Below, in pieces: positions 1 through 14,400 of a stretch of 64,000 bases of DNA; within the stretch, counting starts at the first letter, position 1; every line of letters begins with the position of its first letter. The position numbers and the translations under genes were made by a program. The DNA is from Chondrosia reniformis (taxonomy: Eukaryota > Porifera > Demospongiae > Chondrillida > Chondrillidae): positions 1,023,401 to 1,087,400 of the forward strand of contig OX359198.1 in the NCBI GenBank assembly GCA_947172415.1. The letters are read 5' to 3'. The notes under the pieces were generated by a model, which saw only the letters and a program-made list of their open reading frames with translations, was not told the origin of the DNA and searched no databases.

Positions 1-129
1 GCATATCCATGTGTATAAGAAATCTTTCAAAGAGTTCTAATTTTCAGAAATATATGAAGTACCGTATTTCACTCTTATACCTACTCAAGGTCGGCCATTT
101 ATAGTATTACGCAATTAGGGTTATCTAAT

Positions 130-2160
130 GTATGGTGAGAGATAGGGCAAATTTGAGTGGATATCAAAATTAGCAAAACTCAATAAACACCTTTCATACA
201 TCTCTGTGAACACTTAGATAGAGTTTCAGATTCATATCTCTTCATGTGGAAGAGTTACAGCACTTAATGTACTTTTTAATACTGCTATTCGAAGTTATGG
301 TGTTGTGATAGATAGGGCAAATTTTAGCAGATGTCAAAATTTGCAAATCTCAATGGATGCATTTCATATATCTCTGTGAACACTGAGATAGAGTTTCAGA
401 TTCATATCTCTTCATTTGGAAGAGTTAAAGCACTTAATGTACTTTAAATTACTGCTATACTCAGTTAATGTATGGTGAGGGATAGGACAAATTTGAGCAG
501 ATGTCAAAATTTGCAAATCTCAATGGATGACTTTCATATATCTCTGTGAAAACTAAGATAGAGTTTCAGATTCATATCTCTTCAATTTGAAGAGTTAGAG
601 CACTTAACTTACTTTAAATTACTGCTATACTCAGTTAATGTATGGTGAGAGATAGTGCAAATTTGAGTAGATATCAAAATTTGCAAAACACATTGAAAAC
701 CTTTCATACATCTCTGTGAACACTGAGATAGAGTTTCAGATTGATATCTCTTCATTTGGAAGAGTTACAGCACTTAATGTACTTTAAATTACTGGTATAC
801 CTAGTTAATGTATTGTGAGGGATAGGGCAAATTTGAGTAGATATCAAAATTTGCAAATCTCAATGGATGCCTTTCATAGATCTCTGTCAACACTGAGATA
901 GAGTTTGAGATTCATATCTCTTCATCAATTTGAAGAGTTACAGCACTTAATGTACTTTTTAATACTGCTATTCGAAGTTAATGTATGGTGATGGATAGGG
1001 CAAATTTTAGCAGATGTCAAATTTTTAAAACACATTGAAAACCTTTCATACATCTCTGTGAACACTGGGATAGAGTTTAAGATTCATATCTCTTCAATTT
1101 GAAGAGTTACAGCACTTAATGTACTTTAAATTACTGTTATACCTAGTTAATGTATGGTGAGAGATAGGACAAATTTGAGCAGATGTCAAAATTTGCAACT
1201 CTAAATGGATGACTTTCATATATCTCTGTGAAAACTGAGATAGAGTTTCAGATTGATATCTCTTCATTTGGAAGAGTTACAGCACTTAATGTACTTTAAA
1301 TTACGGCTATACAAAGTTATTGTATGGTGAGAGATAAGGCAAATTTGAGCAGATATCAAAATTTGCAAAACTCATTGAAAACCTTTCATACATCTCTGTG
1401 AACACTGAGATAGAGTTTAAGATTGATATCTCTTCATTTGGAAGAGTTACAGCACTTAATGTACTTTAAATTACGGCTATACTCAGTTAATGTATGGTGA
1501 GGGATAGGGCAAATTTTAGCAGATGTCAAAATTTGCAAATCTCAATGGATGCCTTTCATAGATCTATGTGAACACTGAGATAGAGTTTCAGATTCAAATC
1601 TCTTCATTTGGAAGAGTTACAGCACTTAATGTACTTTAAATTACTGGTATACCTAGTTAATGTATTGTGAGGGATAAGGCAAATTTGAGTAGATATCAAA
1701 ATTTGTAAAACTCAATGGATGCCTTTTTTACATCTCTGTGAATACTGAGATAGAGTGTCAGATACATATCTCTTCAATTTGAAGAGTTAAAGCACTTAAT
1801 GTACTTTAAATTACTGTTATATCTAGTTAATGTATTGTGAGGGATAGGGCAAATTTGAGCATATACCAAAATTTGTGAAACTCAATGAAAACCTTTCATA
1901 CATCTCTGTGAATACTGAGATAGAGTTTAAGATTCATATCTCTTCATTTGAAAGAGTTACAGTACTTAATGTACGTTTTATTAGTGCTATACGAAGTTAA
2001 TGTTTGGTGAAAGATAGGGCAAATTTGAGTAAATATCAAAATTTGCAAAACTCATTGGATGCCTTTCATATATCTCTGTGAATACTGAGATAGAGTTTCA
2101 GATTCATATCTCTTCATTTGGGAGAGTTACAGCACTATAATGTACATTTAATTTCTACTA
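130..2160. repeat. Satellite array, ~170-bp monomer (block 1)
   Basis: About 12 diverged head-to-tail monomers. Landmark words recur every ~170 bp: CTTTCATACATCTCTGTGAA starts near 191, 361, 531, 701 and 871, then continues with small indels. Each monomer also carries GATAGAGTTTCAGATT, AGCACTTAATGTACTTT and GTTAATGTATGGTGAGAGAT. Short ORFs inside are translations of the repeat and not genes. Bases 1-129 are a non-satellite leader repeated at 3090. Confidence 0.95.
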
Positions 2161-3089
2161 TACGACCTTTAATGGTGTAGCTTCTATATCGTGCGATACT
2201 ATTATGGAATTTATCGGCATTCCAAGTTAAAATGATTTGACATGAATGGGCCAACTAGAAACACGCAGGGACAGTCCAGAATGCAGCTAGCAGAAGGTCT
2301 TTATATAGAGGCAGGTAGCCATTATACTATTACAGCAATTGGGATTGAGTGTGGCTGGTTATACTAGTTTACGTTCATATCGGAACACCTCTCGCTAAAA
2401 TCGTTTCTACGTGGGACCAGAAAAGTAGCTCTCCTCCGCCGATCAAGACACTTACAGGATTCTATTCATTTTTCCCAGTTTCTAGATGAACCACAAATAC
2501 TGGATATACCTTTAAAATGGCTTGGAACGATGCACTGATCCCGAATTAACTTGATATAATTTGACTACATTTTTCTCGCTATTACCCTATTCTTAAGTAT
2601 GGAATAGCGCCAACCACAATCGTTTCCTTTTGAAATTTTGTTGTTTAAATAGAAGCGCAAAACCTTATAAAGTAGGCCTACCTGGACACATCTCTATGGT
2701 GGTAGCGGTTCCCATAGAGGTTGGTAGCGCTTAGACTCTGAAGCTGTCTCCTAATCGGTTGGTGCCATAGAGACGTGCTCACCAATAATCCGGATTTCGG
2801 GGGGGTTCCACGTAATGTGGGATTGGCATCTGATATCTTAGGATTCATATGAGTCGGCCATATCGAGAAGAACTGGTTCTTCTCACGCAAGTGACACCCA
2901 AAGCTCAACTCGGCAGAGCGTTACCACCGATCCCGGCCTCTGAGCGTCGTGGATGGTAGCGTTCGGTATGGTCCAACTTTTTTTCTTTGGAGTTTCGTTG
3001 GCCGTCGATCGGCAAAATTTCACTTTAACGACATCCATGTAATATATGTGGATAAATACTGCTTCAAAAACAATCAGGTACTACACAGT
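2161..3089. other. Non-satellite spacer of the ~3.1-kb unit
   Basis: Single-copy-looking, more GC-rich DNA between the two satellite blocks, with no convincing ORF. It holds short GGTAGCG-type repeats near 2700-2960 and a G-run near 2800. It ends in a GTACTACACAGTGCATATCC-like junction, after which the sequence matches window position 1. Leader + satellite + spacer therefore seems to be one higher-order unit of 3089 bp. Function unknown. Confidence 0.6.
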
Positions 3090-5285
3090 GCATATCCATG
3101 TGTATAAGAAATCTTTCAAAGAGTTCTAATTTTCAGAAATATATGAAGTACCGTATTTCACTCTTATACCTACTCAAGGTCGGCCATTTATAGTATTACT
3201 CAATAGGGTTAGCTAATGTATAGTGAGAATTTGAGTAGGTATTAAAACTTGCAAAATTCATTGAAAACATTTCATATATATATCTCTGTGAATAATGAGA
3301 TAGAGTGTTAGATTCATATCTCTTCATTGGGAAGGATTACAGCATATTACTGCTATACAAAGTTAATGTATGGTGAGAGATAGGGCAAATTTGAGCAGAT
3401 ATCAAAATTTGCAAAACTCATTGAAAACCTTTCATACATCTCTGTGAACACTGAGATAGAGTTTAAGATTAATATCTCTTCATTTGGAAGAGTTACAGCA
3501 CTTAATGTACTTTAAATTACTGCTATACAAAGTGAATGTATGGTGAGAGATAGGGCAAATTTGAGCAGATATCAAAATTTTTAAAAACACATTGAAAACC
3601 TTTCATACATCTCTGTGAACACTTAGATAGAGTTTCAGATTCATATCTGTTTATTTGGAAGAGTTACAGCACTTAATGTACTTTAAATTACTGCTATACG
3701 AAGTTAATGTATGGTGAGAGATAGGACAAATTTGAGCAGATGTCAAAATTTGCAACTCTGGCAAATTTGAGCAGATATCAAAATTTTTAAAACACATTGA
3801 AAACCTTTCATACATCTCTGTGAACACCGAGATAGAGTTTAAGATTCATATCTCTTCATGATCAATTTGAAGAGTTAGAGCACTTAATGTACTTTAAATA
3901 ACGGCTATACTCAGTTAATGTATGGTGAGAGATAGGGCAAATTTGAGCAGATATATATCAAAATTTGCAAAACACATTTAAAACCTTTCATACATCTCTG
4001 TGAACACTGAGATAGAGTTTAAGATTGATATCTCTTCATTTGGAAGAATAACAGCACTTAATGTACTCTTTATTACTGCTATACAAAGTGAATGTATGGT
4101 GAGAGATAGGGCAAATTTGAGCAGATATATATCAAAATTTTTAAAACACATTGAAAACCTTTCATGCATCTCTGTAAATACTGAGATAGAGTTTAAGATT
4201 GATATCTCTTGATTTGGAAGAGTTACAGCACTTAATGTACTTTAAATTACGGCTATACGAAGTTAATGTATGGTGAGAGATAAGGCAAATTTGAGCAGAT
4301 ATCAAAATTTGCAAAACTCATTGAAAACCTTTCATACATCTCTGTGAACACTGAGATAGAGTTTAAGATTGATATCTCTTGATTTGGAAGAGTTACAGCA
4401 CTTAATGTACTTTTTATTACTGCTATACAAAGTGAATGTATGGTGAGAGATAGGGCAAATTTGAGCAGATATCAAAATTTTTAAAAACACATTGAAAACC
4501 TTTCATACATCTCTGTGAACACTGGGATAGAGTTTCAGATTCATATCTGTTTATTTGGAAGAGTTACAGCACTTAATGTACTTTAAATTACTGCTATACG
4601 AAGTTAATGTATGGTGAGAGATAGGACAAATTTGAGCAGATGTCAAAATTTGCAACTCTAAATGGATGACTTTCATATATCTCTGTGAAAACTGAGATAG
4701 AGTTTCAGATTCATATCTCTTCAATTTGAAGAGTTAGAACACTTAATTTACTTTAAATTACTGCTATACTCAGTTAATGTATGGTGAGAGATAGGGCAAA
4801 TTTGAGCAGATATCAAAATTTTTAAAACACATTGAAAACCTTTCATATATCTCTGTGAAAACTGAGATAGAGTTTAAGATTCATATCTCTTCAATTTGAA
4901 GAGTTACAGCAGTTAATGTACTTTAAATTACGGCTATACTCAGTTAATGTAAGGTGATGGATAGGGCAAATTTGAACAGATATCAAAATTTTTAAAACAC
5001 ATTAAAAACCTTTCATACATCTCTGTGAACACTGAGATAGAGTTTCAGATTGATATCTCTTCATTTAGAAGAGTTAGAGCACTTAATGTACTTTAAATTA
5101 CTGCTATACTCAATTAATGTATGGTGAGAGATAGGGTTTGAGCAGATATCAAAATTTGTAAAACTCAATGGATGCCTTTCATACATCTCTGTGAACACTG
5201 AGATAGAGTTTCAGATTGATATCTCCTCATTTGGAAGAGTTACAGCACTTAATGTACTTTAAATTACTGCTATACAAAGTTAATG
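3090..5285. repeat. Leader repeat and satellite array (block 2)
   Basis: Bases 3090-3210 repeat the sequence at the window start almost exactly (the CATATCCATGTGTATAAGAA leader). About 12 further ~170-bp monomers of the block 1 family follow. Some monomers are truncated or fused, for example near 3750-3780 where one unit restarts inside another. Confidence 0.93.
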
Positions 5286-5990
5286 TATTGTGAGAGATAG
5301 GACAAATTTTAAGTTTCATCAGAATTTTAAAAACCCATTGGTCATGTTCTATAGATGTCTGTGAATGCTGACACAAAGGTTTAGCTTGATATCTCTCCAT
5401 TTGATAGAGTGACAGCCCTCAATGTACATTTAAACTAAGGTATACAAAGTTAATGTACGTATGGTGCAGTGAGAGATAGGGCAAATTTTAAGTTTCATCA
5501 AAATTTTAAAAACCCATTGGCCATGTTAAATAGATGTCTGTGAATGCTGACACAAACGTTTAGCTTCATATCTCTCCAGTTGATAGAGTGATAGCCCTCA
5601 AAGTACATTAAATTCTGGTATACAAAGTTAATGTATGGTGAGAGATAGGGCAAATTTTAAGTTTCATCAAAATTTCAAAAACCTATTGGACATGCTCTAT
5701 AGATGTCTGTGAATGCTGACACAAAGATTTAGCTTCATATCTTAATTTCCATTCGATAGAGTGACAGCCCTCAATGTACATTAAATTCTGGTATACAAAG
5801 TTAATTTATGGTGAGAGATAAGCCAAATTTTAAGTTTCATCAAAATTTCAAAAACCCATTGGCCATGTTTTATAGATGTCTGTGAATGCTGACACAAAGT
5901 ATTAGCTTCATATCTTTCAATTGATAGAGTTATAACCATTAATATACATTAAATTCTGGTATAGAAAGTTAATGTATGGTGAGAGATACG
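5286..5990. repeat. Diverged satellite subfamily
   Basis: Four monomers of ~171-175 bp keep the GTTAATGTATGGTGAGAGAT landmark. The rest of the unit is replaced by a distinct variant (AAGTTTCATCAAAATTT, GATGTCTGTGAATGCTGACA, GACAGCCCTCAATGTACATT). The switch from the main family is abrupt near 5290. The array ends near 5990. Confidence 0.88.
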
Positions 5991-6059
5991 TTGCAAAACA
6001 AACACATTAATAAATCCATTCAATACCAGATGACAGTACTTACGTACGTCTGGCACTGG

Positions 6060-6803
6060 AACCTCTTGATCCACATCTTCTCTATCATTCTTCCTCTTTT
6101 GCTGCCACTTGCAATTTGAATGCAGTCTTCTGAATGTCTTCCTGCTGCTCCACCTTCACCCTAATCTCTGTAACAACAAGAAGAGATCCTTTTTCTTCCT
6201 CTTTACACATCTCACACTTTAGAATGAAGTTTTCTACATGTTCAATCCCTGGAACCGAACATACAGGGCATGTTCTTTCTTCTCTGGGTATATAGACCAC
6301 TCCATCTTCCTGTTTCCTCCTTCAGCTCAGCTGTATACCTCCACTAAGCTTGGTCAGCATCCTTCTCAGCCTCTCGTTCCCAACATCCATACATCTATGG
6401 CTCATATCTCCCTTTGAAATCTCCCTCATCACTTTCAGCTTCGGTTTCTTCTCCAGGTCAACTTCCCATCTGGCCTTCACCGCCCTCCAGACACTACAAT
6501 CCATCATCTGCCCCCTCTCCCTTTCAGACATATTCTCCAACTCCATCCCTACTACATCTCCCCATCACAGTTCCTTTAGAGTCTTCCTCAGGTCAGCTAA
6601 CCATTTGATTGTTCTTCCCTTCTCCAGAACTTCCTCAGCAATGGTGAGTCTCTCTGGCTTCATTTGTAGCACCTTAAACCAGAAGCCCGTGCATCTTTTC
6701 TTAGCTGCCCAAACCACAGGTAGCAGATCCATCTCCATCTCCAAAGATGTTCTAGGATGCAGTCTGTTGGCTCCCAGAAATACCCTGAAACCCTTCAGTT
6801 GTT
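6060..6803 (-). pseudogene. Decayed non-LTR retrotransposon ORF fragment
   Basis: Conceptual minus-strand translation gives a broken reading frame resembling the C-terminal end of a non-LTR retrotransposon polyprotein. Pieces include FLGANRLHPRTSLE, then LPVVWAAKKRC, NERLRRMLTKLSGG and a terminal zinc-knuckle-like segment REERTCPVCSVPGIEHVENF. Stops and small frameshifts near 6310-6325 and 6550 break it. The C-x2-C...H arrangement is what the 3' end of LINE-type ORFs usually shows; the family is inferred. A ~75-bp piece of the same element recurs at 26637-26716. Confidence 0.6.
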
Positions 6804-7008
6804 ATATAGCATGTAGGAAAATGGTATACCTATACGTATTGGATTTTTCATGATCAAATTAAATGGTTGATTATTATATTTATAACAAAATACATATTGC
6901 ACCCAGCATGCATGTTTATAATACCTGCAGTATATTTTAGGATTGTATTAAGTGAAGTTTATATAGTAATACATTATTATTCATTAGCTTATATAATTGT
7001 TAGTGATA

Positions 7009-8418
7009 TTAGACAATGTCTTTTCCTTGAGAAATATCATCATCAGTCACATATCCACTCTGCATACCTTCTTTATCATTCCCCTAGAGTAATAAGGTAT
7101 ATAGATATCTTGAAGTTTGAATCTTAATTTTTCTATATATATACGTATATTATATACGATTAATCAAAGTGATAATCATGCAAACCACAAGTAACTAAAA
7201 TGAGGGGAAACACAAAAGAATTAAGCAATATTGCTGGGAATCTAACTCAGGACAACTGGTATGACCACCAGTGTTCTGCCTCTGAGCTACAATTATACCA
7301 CAACAATGCTCCATGCATTCATGTTTTCCCTTTTATATATACTAACTAAATAGAAGTAATTAGTTGCAAGTGATGATTCTCTTATCAGAACAAGCATGAT
7401 TCAGAAATTTAAAGATTAAGATCAAGAAAAGACAAAGATTCCCAGGGTCACTAATGTAGGGTGGAATTCCCAGAAACAGCCGCCTGGTCCAGTGGAGAAG
7501 AAAAAGAATATAGCTTTTTAAATAGCATGTAGAAAAATGGTGTATTAGATTTTTTGATATATAAATAATCAAGAGTCCCTATAGCTATTATATTCCTCAA
7601 TGCTTACCTCATATTTATCTAATTTAGCCGACAGTTCATTTATCTTGTTTTGCAAAACTTTAATTGTCTCTGTCATACCCACATTAGAGGGAGCAGTTAT
7701 TTTAGATCCTTTATAAGTTGGAAGATTAAAATTCAGTGCTGTATCGATACTATTATCATTTCTTATTCGATATAATCCCACCATCTGTATTTAGAAGCAA
7801 TGGATATATAAATATTATGCACATGTACCTATGTATAATATTATGTGTATATACTCTATCTACACATATGTGTATAAAAGGTATATATATGTATGTTCTA
7901 TGATCAGTAAACTTAATTATATTAAACTTATGTACATATTGATTTTTGGAGACATTAAGAAATGCCATTGAACTGTGTAATAATATGATTTTAAAAACTG
8001 GAATATACGTATATACAGTATACTGAGAAATGACTATATACAGCTTCTTAAGATTAAAGAAATTATTACATAATATTCACACATGCAGTGGCTTACTCTC
8101 GGTATGAAAAGCAGGCTTAGTATAGCAAATACTGATAGAATTATTCCCAATGAGAGAACAGCATAGCGGACATTTTGATCAATCAGAGCTTGTAAAATGC
8201 CGATAGGAACAAGTGGAATGCAGGCCACAACAGTGCAATACACACACACGGCAATGTACTTTGAGTCATTCAGAGCCTTGATGTTAACTTTGCGGTTCTC
8301 AAATGCCAAGAATACTCCAATAACCAGGTAGATTGCCTTATAGGCAAAGAATGTTATGAACACAGGAAGAGAGCCCTCAGATATACATAATAGGGTTAGA
8401 TCTCTTGACATCTATATT

Positions 8419-8454
<36 letters not shown>

Positions 8455-11400
8455 GATGTTTCTAACAATGGTGTATATACGTACGCATGCATCAGTATTA
8501 GTGTGACTAAAGACTTGTACTGTGATTATCCTAGGATTCATTTGTATATCTCTCTCTATATATATATACTATATATGGACTATAGTGTTCTCATGTCTGC
8601 TATATATACAGTACAATTAATGCAAGTTACAATATAATATATTAATGCTGGATTATACAATCAAGTACTCTACACAGGGCAAGTTACTAATTTATAGAGA
8701 TGCAAATGATCATCTTCAGTGTATACTAAGGTGTGAAAAGGTAATTGGTAGACCATGTGTGTTCTATATACCTTGTACAAACTACTAATAATATGCAGAA
8801 GTTAAATGATTTTTCAAGCCCGCATGCATCAGTATTAGTGTGACTAAAGACTTGTACTGTGATTATCCTAGGATTCGTTTGCATATCTCTCTCTATATAC
8901 TATATATGGACTATAATGTTCTTATGTCTGCTATATATACAGTACAAGTTACAATATAATATATTAATGCTGTATTATACAGTACTTACCTCCCTTTTCT
9001 GATCCTTCACATTTTCTCTTGTTGCTGGCACTGATGTGACAATTATTAGATAAATAATGTCTATTGTCAATAATATGACAATAGCAATCAACAACGTCCA
9101 ATCCTTGGGTGGCTGAAGGGAGTGCATGAATTACAGAATAATGTCATTTAAAACATTTATTATATGTAATACTATATATATGTACGTATATACATAATAC
9201 AATAATTGTATTATGTGTATACATACGTACATACACCATTGTTAGAATCTATATCTATATACTTTAGAGTAAAAGGTCTATAGGGAATTAAACTTAGTGA
9301 GAGATTATAGCATGCATTAAATATTAAAATACATATACTGACCCAGTGGAGAAGGAGAGAAAACTCTTATATCCTCATCTCCTCATGCATCTGTATCCAA
9401 AGCTCTCACTAGGTTTAATTCCCTATAGACCTTTTACTCTAAAGTAGATATAGATTCTAACAATGGTGTATATTATACCTCAAATGTCAGCTTGCTCTTC
9501 TTCTTCAGAGAGGAAAAGATAAAATATATCCTCCAAGTCTTCACCAGCAGGGAACCAAATATCAGAGTGAAGCCAATTGAAGCCACCCAAAGAGTAATCT
9601 AAATAATACATGTTATAATATGATTCATTATATGATATCGTCATTAATGTAGTGTATATATATAAGTACTAATGACAGCTAATGTATTATATAATGTACA
9701 TATATATATTATATATATATTCATTATTGTTCCAGCTGTTTTATATACCAATTTATAAGACACTTATACAATTAAAGGAAACGTGAAAATTTACATGAAA
9801 AATATATTCATCTCACAATTATAGTAAAACACTTGAGCAATGGGATAGAGGCCGGCATATGGTATATTCCGGCACATATATACGTTTGCTTACATTACAG
9901 AGGTAACGCATGACTTGGTGACTCTTTGTTATGCCCAGGAGTATCACTTCCACATACATCACGATAGCACCCACACAGATGATCACATTAATTACTGGAC
10001 TTGTCAGTCTTATGAATCTAATTAACCAAAAAATGTAAATACATTTATAGCATTACAAATATAATCCTGTGCGTTACGTATATACGTATATAACCATAAT
10101 TAGTAAAAATGACCATGACGTATATAACCATAATTAAGGGCTTTCTTTGTCAACTTGATCATAGCCAATTGTTCATATATAGCCATGCAGGAGCTCGAGC
10201 CTTGGAAAAGCAAGTATCATTCTGTTGCATTTATATACAGTACCAGTCACATCTAGGCCCATGCAGTCAAGCTATATATATGTATGTGTATTTACATGTT
10301 GCAGTTTGTCCAGTCTCTGTTCACATTACATATATACGTATATACATGCAAGTTTTCACCTGGGCCAATGACCTTATATACGTATATAACCCACTTATAT
10401 ATAAGCTGCTGTAAATTATAATAAAATAGCACATATATATAGTATATACTTGAAAAATCTAAGTATGTATAAGTTACAACCCATATGCATGCAATGTATA
10501 CATGCATATATTGTACATTCTGTATTTTCTGTATATAGGTCCACTTATAAGATACTCACTTCTTTTTGAAGAAAATAAGATTGAAAACCATGCAGATGAG
10601 TGCATAAATTATGCCAATGATAGCTGACGATGTCATTATAGCAAATAGTGCAGTATCAATCTCAGCGATACCATCATGTGGTATTCCATCTATATATACA
10701 CAAATATACATACAAACTAATCTCCCAGGCAATATATACATGTTAATACTTACACCCCATTGAGACAGAAAGAGCTATATAATAATAAATAGGGGGCATT
10801 TCTACAGTATACAGCGAGAATTGCTGATTAATAGGATATACAGTGTGAACTAGTTCATAACAGGAAGTGTCCAGTTCAAATGCCAGGGCAATGGGGTATA
10901 TAAATCAGTTATAGCCCATAAAATTAGCCAGAATATACTTACTCTGCCCCGGCTTGCCTCGGCCTCGTATATATATATATATTATATATATTCAGGCTAC
11001 AGTCCTCACTTCTGGGCTATAGCTATATACTATTGTAAATATGTCTGATAGCTATTAGTTATTAGATGACAGGGATTTCTTCTGTACCTTATCTTGAAGT
11101 CAGATGGTTCATCTTTTTAAGTCTTTTGAGTATCCACAGAATCTGATGCAGTTGGTTCTTTTAGGATTAAGACATTTCAATATCGAGGGGTCTTCTTCAG
11201 CAACTCAAAAGACCCCCAATGTTGAACATCCGAATCCTAAAAGAACCAACTGCATCTCTAGACGCTCAAAAGACATAAACAGATGAACCATTTCAAAGAT
11301 GTGCATTTCTTAGTTACAATCTTATGTGGGCATACGTACGTACTTGGAAAAATAATACTTTCAGCTTCCAACTCAATGTGTTTACTTTTTCTGCTGTAAT

Positions 11401-14400
11401 TACCCACTGTTCTTCTCCTGATATCATTCCCATCAAAATAATACTGAGTGACATTGGTTATTATTCCCAGACGATCACCAGTTGTTTCATTAAACTTCAA
11501 AGGACCCTATATGTACATGAATTGAAAGAGTAAATAAAAAATAAAATGCATGGGATCCTATAAAATATAGAGACCAATTATGATTTATATACATGTACAT
11601 GCATACTGCTAATTATAAATTGCTTACTGATGTCCCCATGGGATTACTGAAGTTTATGTGAATGTTGGAAAAGCTTTCTAGCAATTCTTTGGCAATCTTT
11701 GAATTCGATGCTCTGTTATTGGAACTTATATCAAGAGGGTTGAATCCATTGAACATATCTGGATCCTTGCTCAAGGTGCTATTCAGAACTAGACTAACTG
11801 CCAAGATAGCATCAAAGGCAGGCATAGCAAAAGAGTTTGCATAAATAGTTTTTCCCATGTCGCTAAGCTTGTTATAATAATCATTATTAATTTCAGATGC
11901 AGTCTATATAAGCAGAGATATGTATTTATATATAGATACATGTTACAATATTGAATAATGCTATAAATGCATACATACAGTGTATATACCAACCTTATTT
12001 GTAAATTTGACTTTCACATCTGAATTTGACACTCGTTGACTACTAAATGCAAATGCATTGTTGAGTACTACTTTGAGGTGACTACCGTCACATTTTCTAA
12101 GAAACACATTAAAAACTATCTTGACATTTTTCAGAGATTGTAATTATATACGTATATATAATATTATTATGCATATTACAGAGGTTTGCTCCATTCAATG
12201 TTACCATGTACATGTATATAAACCATACATATCTACAGGATTTGCATGGTGCTAGTCATGCAATGAGATGTATAATTCATATACGTATATGTATATGCAT
12301 AATGTTAGTGAACCCCTATTAGCATCTCTTACAAGCCTCCATTAGTTGTTACGCTTAGGTTTAGACTGTTCCAATATGTGTCATCATACCAACCAGAAAC
12401 AATCAATTGATAGTTCGGATAGTAAACACCATGATGAAAGGCCTACATTATAATATATATATCATTAATTATCTATATACATGCAAGCTATATAAGTATA
12501 CGTAAGTATTTGTAAGTATTTGTAATTACATATATAAAGTGTTATGCATGTATAATACGTATGGATATACATGCAATAATGTGAAAGATAGGGGATATAT
12601 AGTCAATTCCATCATTACACAAAAATGTTTTTGAAAATCAGAAGCCTTTGTTAGAATAAGCTTAAGTTTACTGTTAAACTTTATATCTTTAATATTAATA
12701 TATTGTATACGTAGATCTCACACTGTATATATATATGTATGTATGTGTGTACGTATGTACACATACGTATATATATATTATTATACAACACTTACTTGGC
12801 AAAGAAACTGTTCAAAAGTCTCCATGTATGCATTAGCAATTATAACCCTTGGTGGATCAGCCTATATAGTATGTTTTAAAGATGAATAGTTATTTAATTA
12901 AGGATTGACTGTTGGGTATATACGTATATATATACCACAATATGTAAATCAGCATAATATTTTAGTGTATATATACCTCCCTTTATCCCTCCTAGAAGCC
13001 ATATGAATTATGTAAATGATTTTATTTGCTCTGACAGTATATGTAATAACCAGATACTCACCCACAGTGAATCCAATCCCGTCAAAGGTATATTGGACTG
13101 AAAGCGATATATCCTAACATCTAATCCTTTTGAGTGTAAGTACATTTCAATTTCGTCTAGATTCTACATATATAAACAGTATTACATATATAATACATAC
13201 TTATTGTAACTTGCACTGTATATATACAAGTTCCATTATATAAGCCAAATAAAATTATATACATACGATATTGAGAATTAAAGACTTACAAATTGAAATA
13301 AATTCTCATTCTGAGCAACCAGGGCCACCTCTCTCCAGACATTGCTGTACTTTAACACAAGATCTGCCTGTGCATAATGCGCATCTGTAACTCTTGGTAT
13401 TGTTCCAATGTGATATTTGTACAGCGTCCTATTAGCTACCACTGGCGTTATGCTGGCAAATGATACCTATATATATATATATAGGAACCTGTATAATCTG
13501 ACACTATTATATAGTGTCCTCGAAAATGTTCGTAGTCAATTTTAGTATAGAGAATTAACAAAATATATCCCATACCATGTAGTGTACGTATATACAGGTA
13601 CGTAATTCTTCATTCATGCGCAATGAATGGTGAAATTTGCAGACATAGTGTTTGGTCAAGCAGTAAAAGGAAATAATATTGTAAACCACATGCTTTTTCC
13701 TGGTTGATGTCAATATGAGACTTCATACACATTTTTCCAGTACGCTATAACCCTTCTTGTATAGGTTTAATATATATATATTCAACTATATACTTGTAAA
13801 TGTACGTGCCTGCATTGTAACAATTATATAGATATATAATATGCATTTAGTAACATCCAGTTGGTTTCGTTTTTGAGCAATCTGCAACATATACATAATT
13901 CCAGGATTTGGACGTACGACCCATAGGTCTTCATCAGCAATTGCAACAAATGAGGATGATTACAGATGCAAGTTAAATAGAATAAGGGTGGCATTAGATC
14001 ATATGTTGTGAAAAAATGTGCCAAATTTATTATTTAACTTGCATTTGTAATCATTGTCCTCACTTGTTGCTGATGAAGACCTTTATTTGGCAAAATACAC
14101 TTTACCTGTACTGTGTTCCAGTAGGTAGAGAGTTCTGCCATTGGCTCTGTTGCCACCGAACAGCCACCTCCTAGGAAGATGGGGGATTTGTTGGTGTAAT
14201 TTGATCTCCAAAAGTTGAAGTATGCCCGAATGGCTCCAGATCGTGTGCACTATATTTAAATATTTAAATTTAAGACACATGCTGTATATGATTAGATGAT
14301 AAGGATTTCTTCTAACTGTACCAAAATTATATATGCTAATATTTAGTAAGGTGCAGCATTGTAAGCATCTATACAGAGACACTCAAAAGACTAATAAATA

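Noticed and set aside
3978-4212. Overlapping ORFs on both strands in the satellite
   Set aside because: They are translations of the ~170-bp repeat and recur with the period; no protein family features.
1-6000. CRISPR array
   Set aside because: Direct repeats are long, diverged and contiguous without unique spacers; the genome is eukaryotic.
6350-6853. 167-codon plus-strand ORF
   Set aside because: Antisense to the decayed retrotransposon fragment, whose minus-strand translation gives the recognisable motifs.
7240-7300. Functional tRNA gene
   Set aside because: A- and B-box-like segments are present, but the anticodon loop is the wrong length and the acceptor stem does not pair; better explained as a tRNA-derived SINE.
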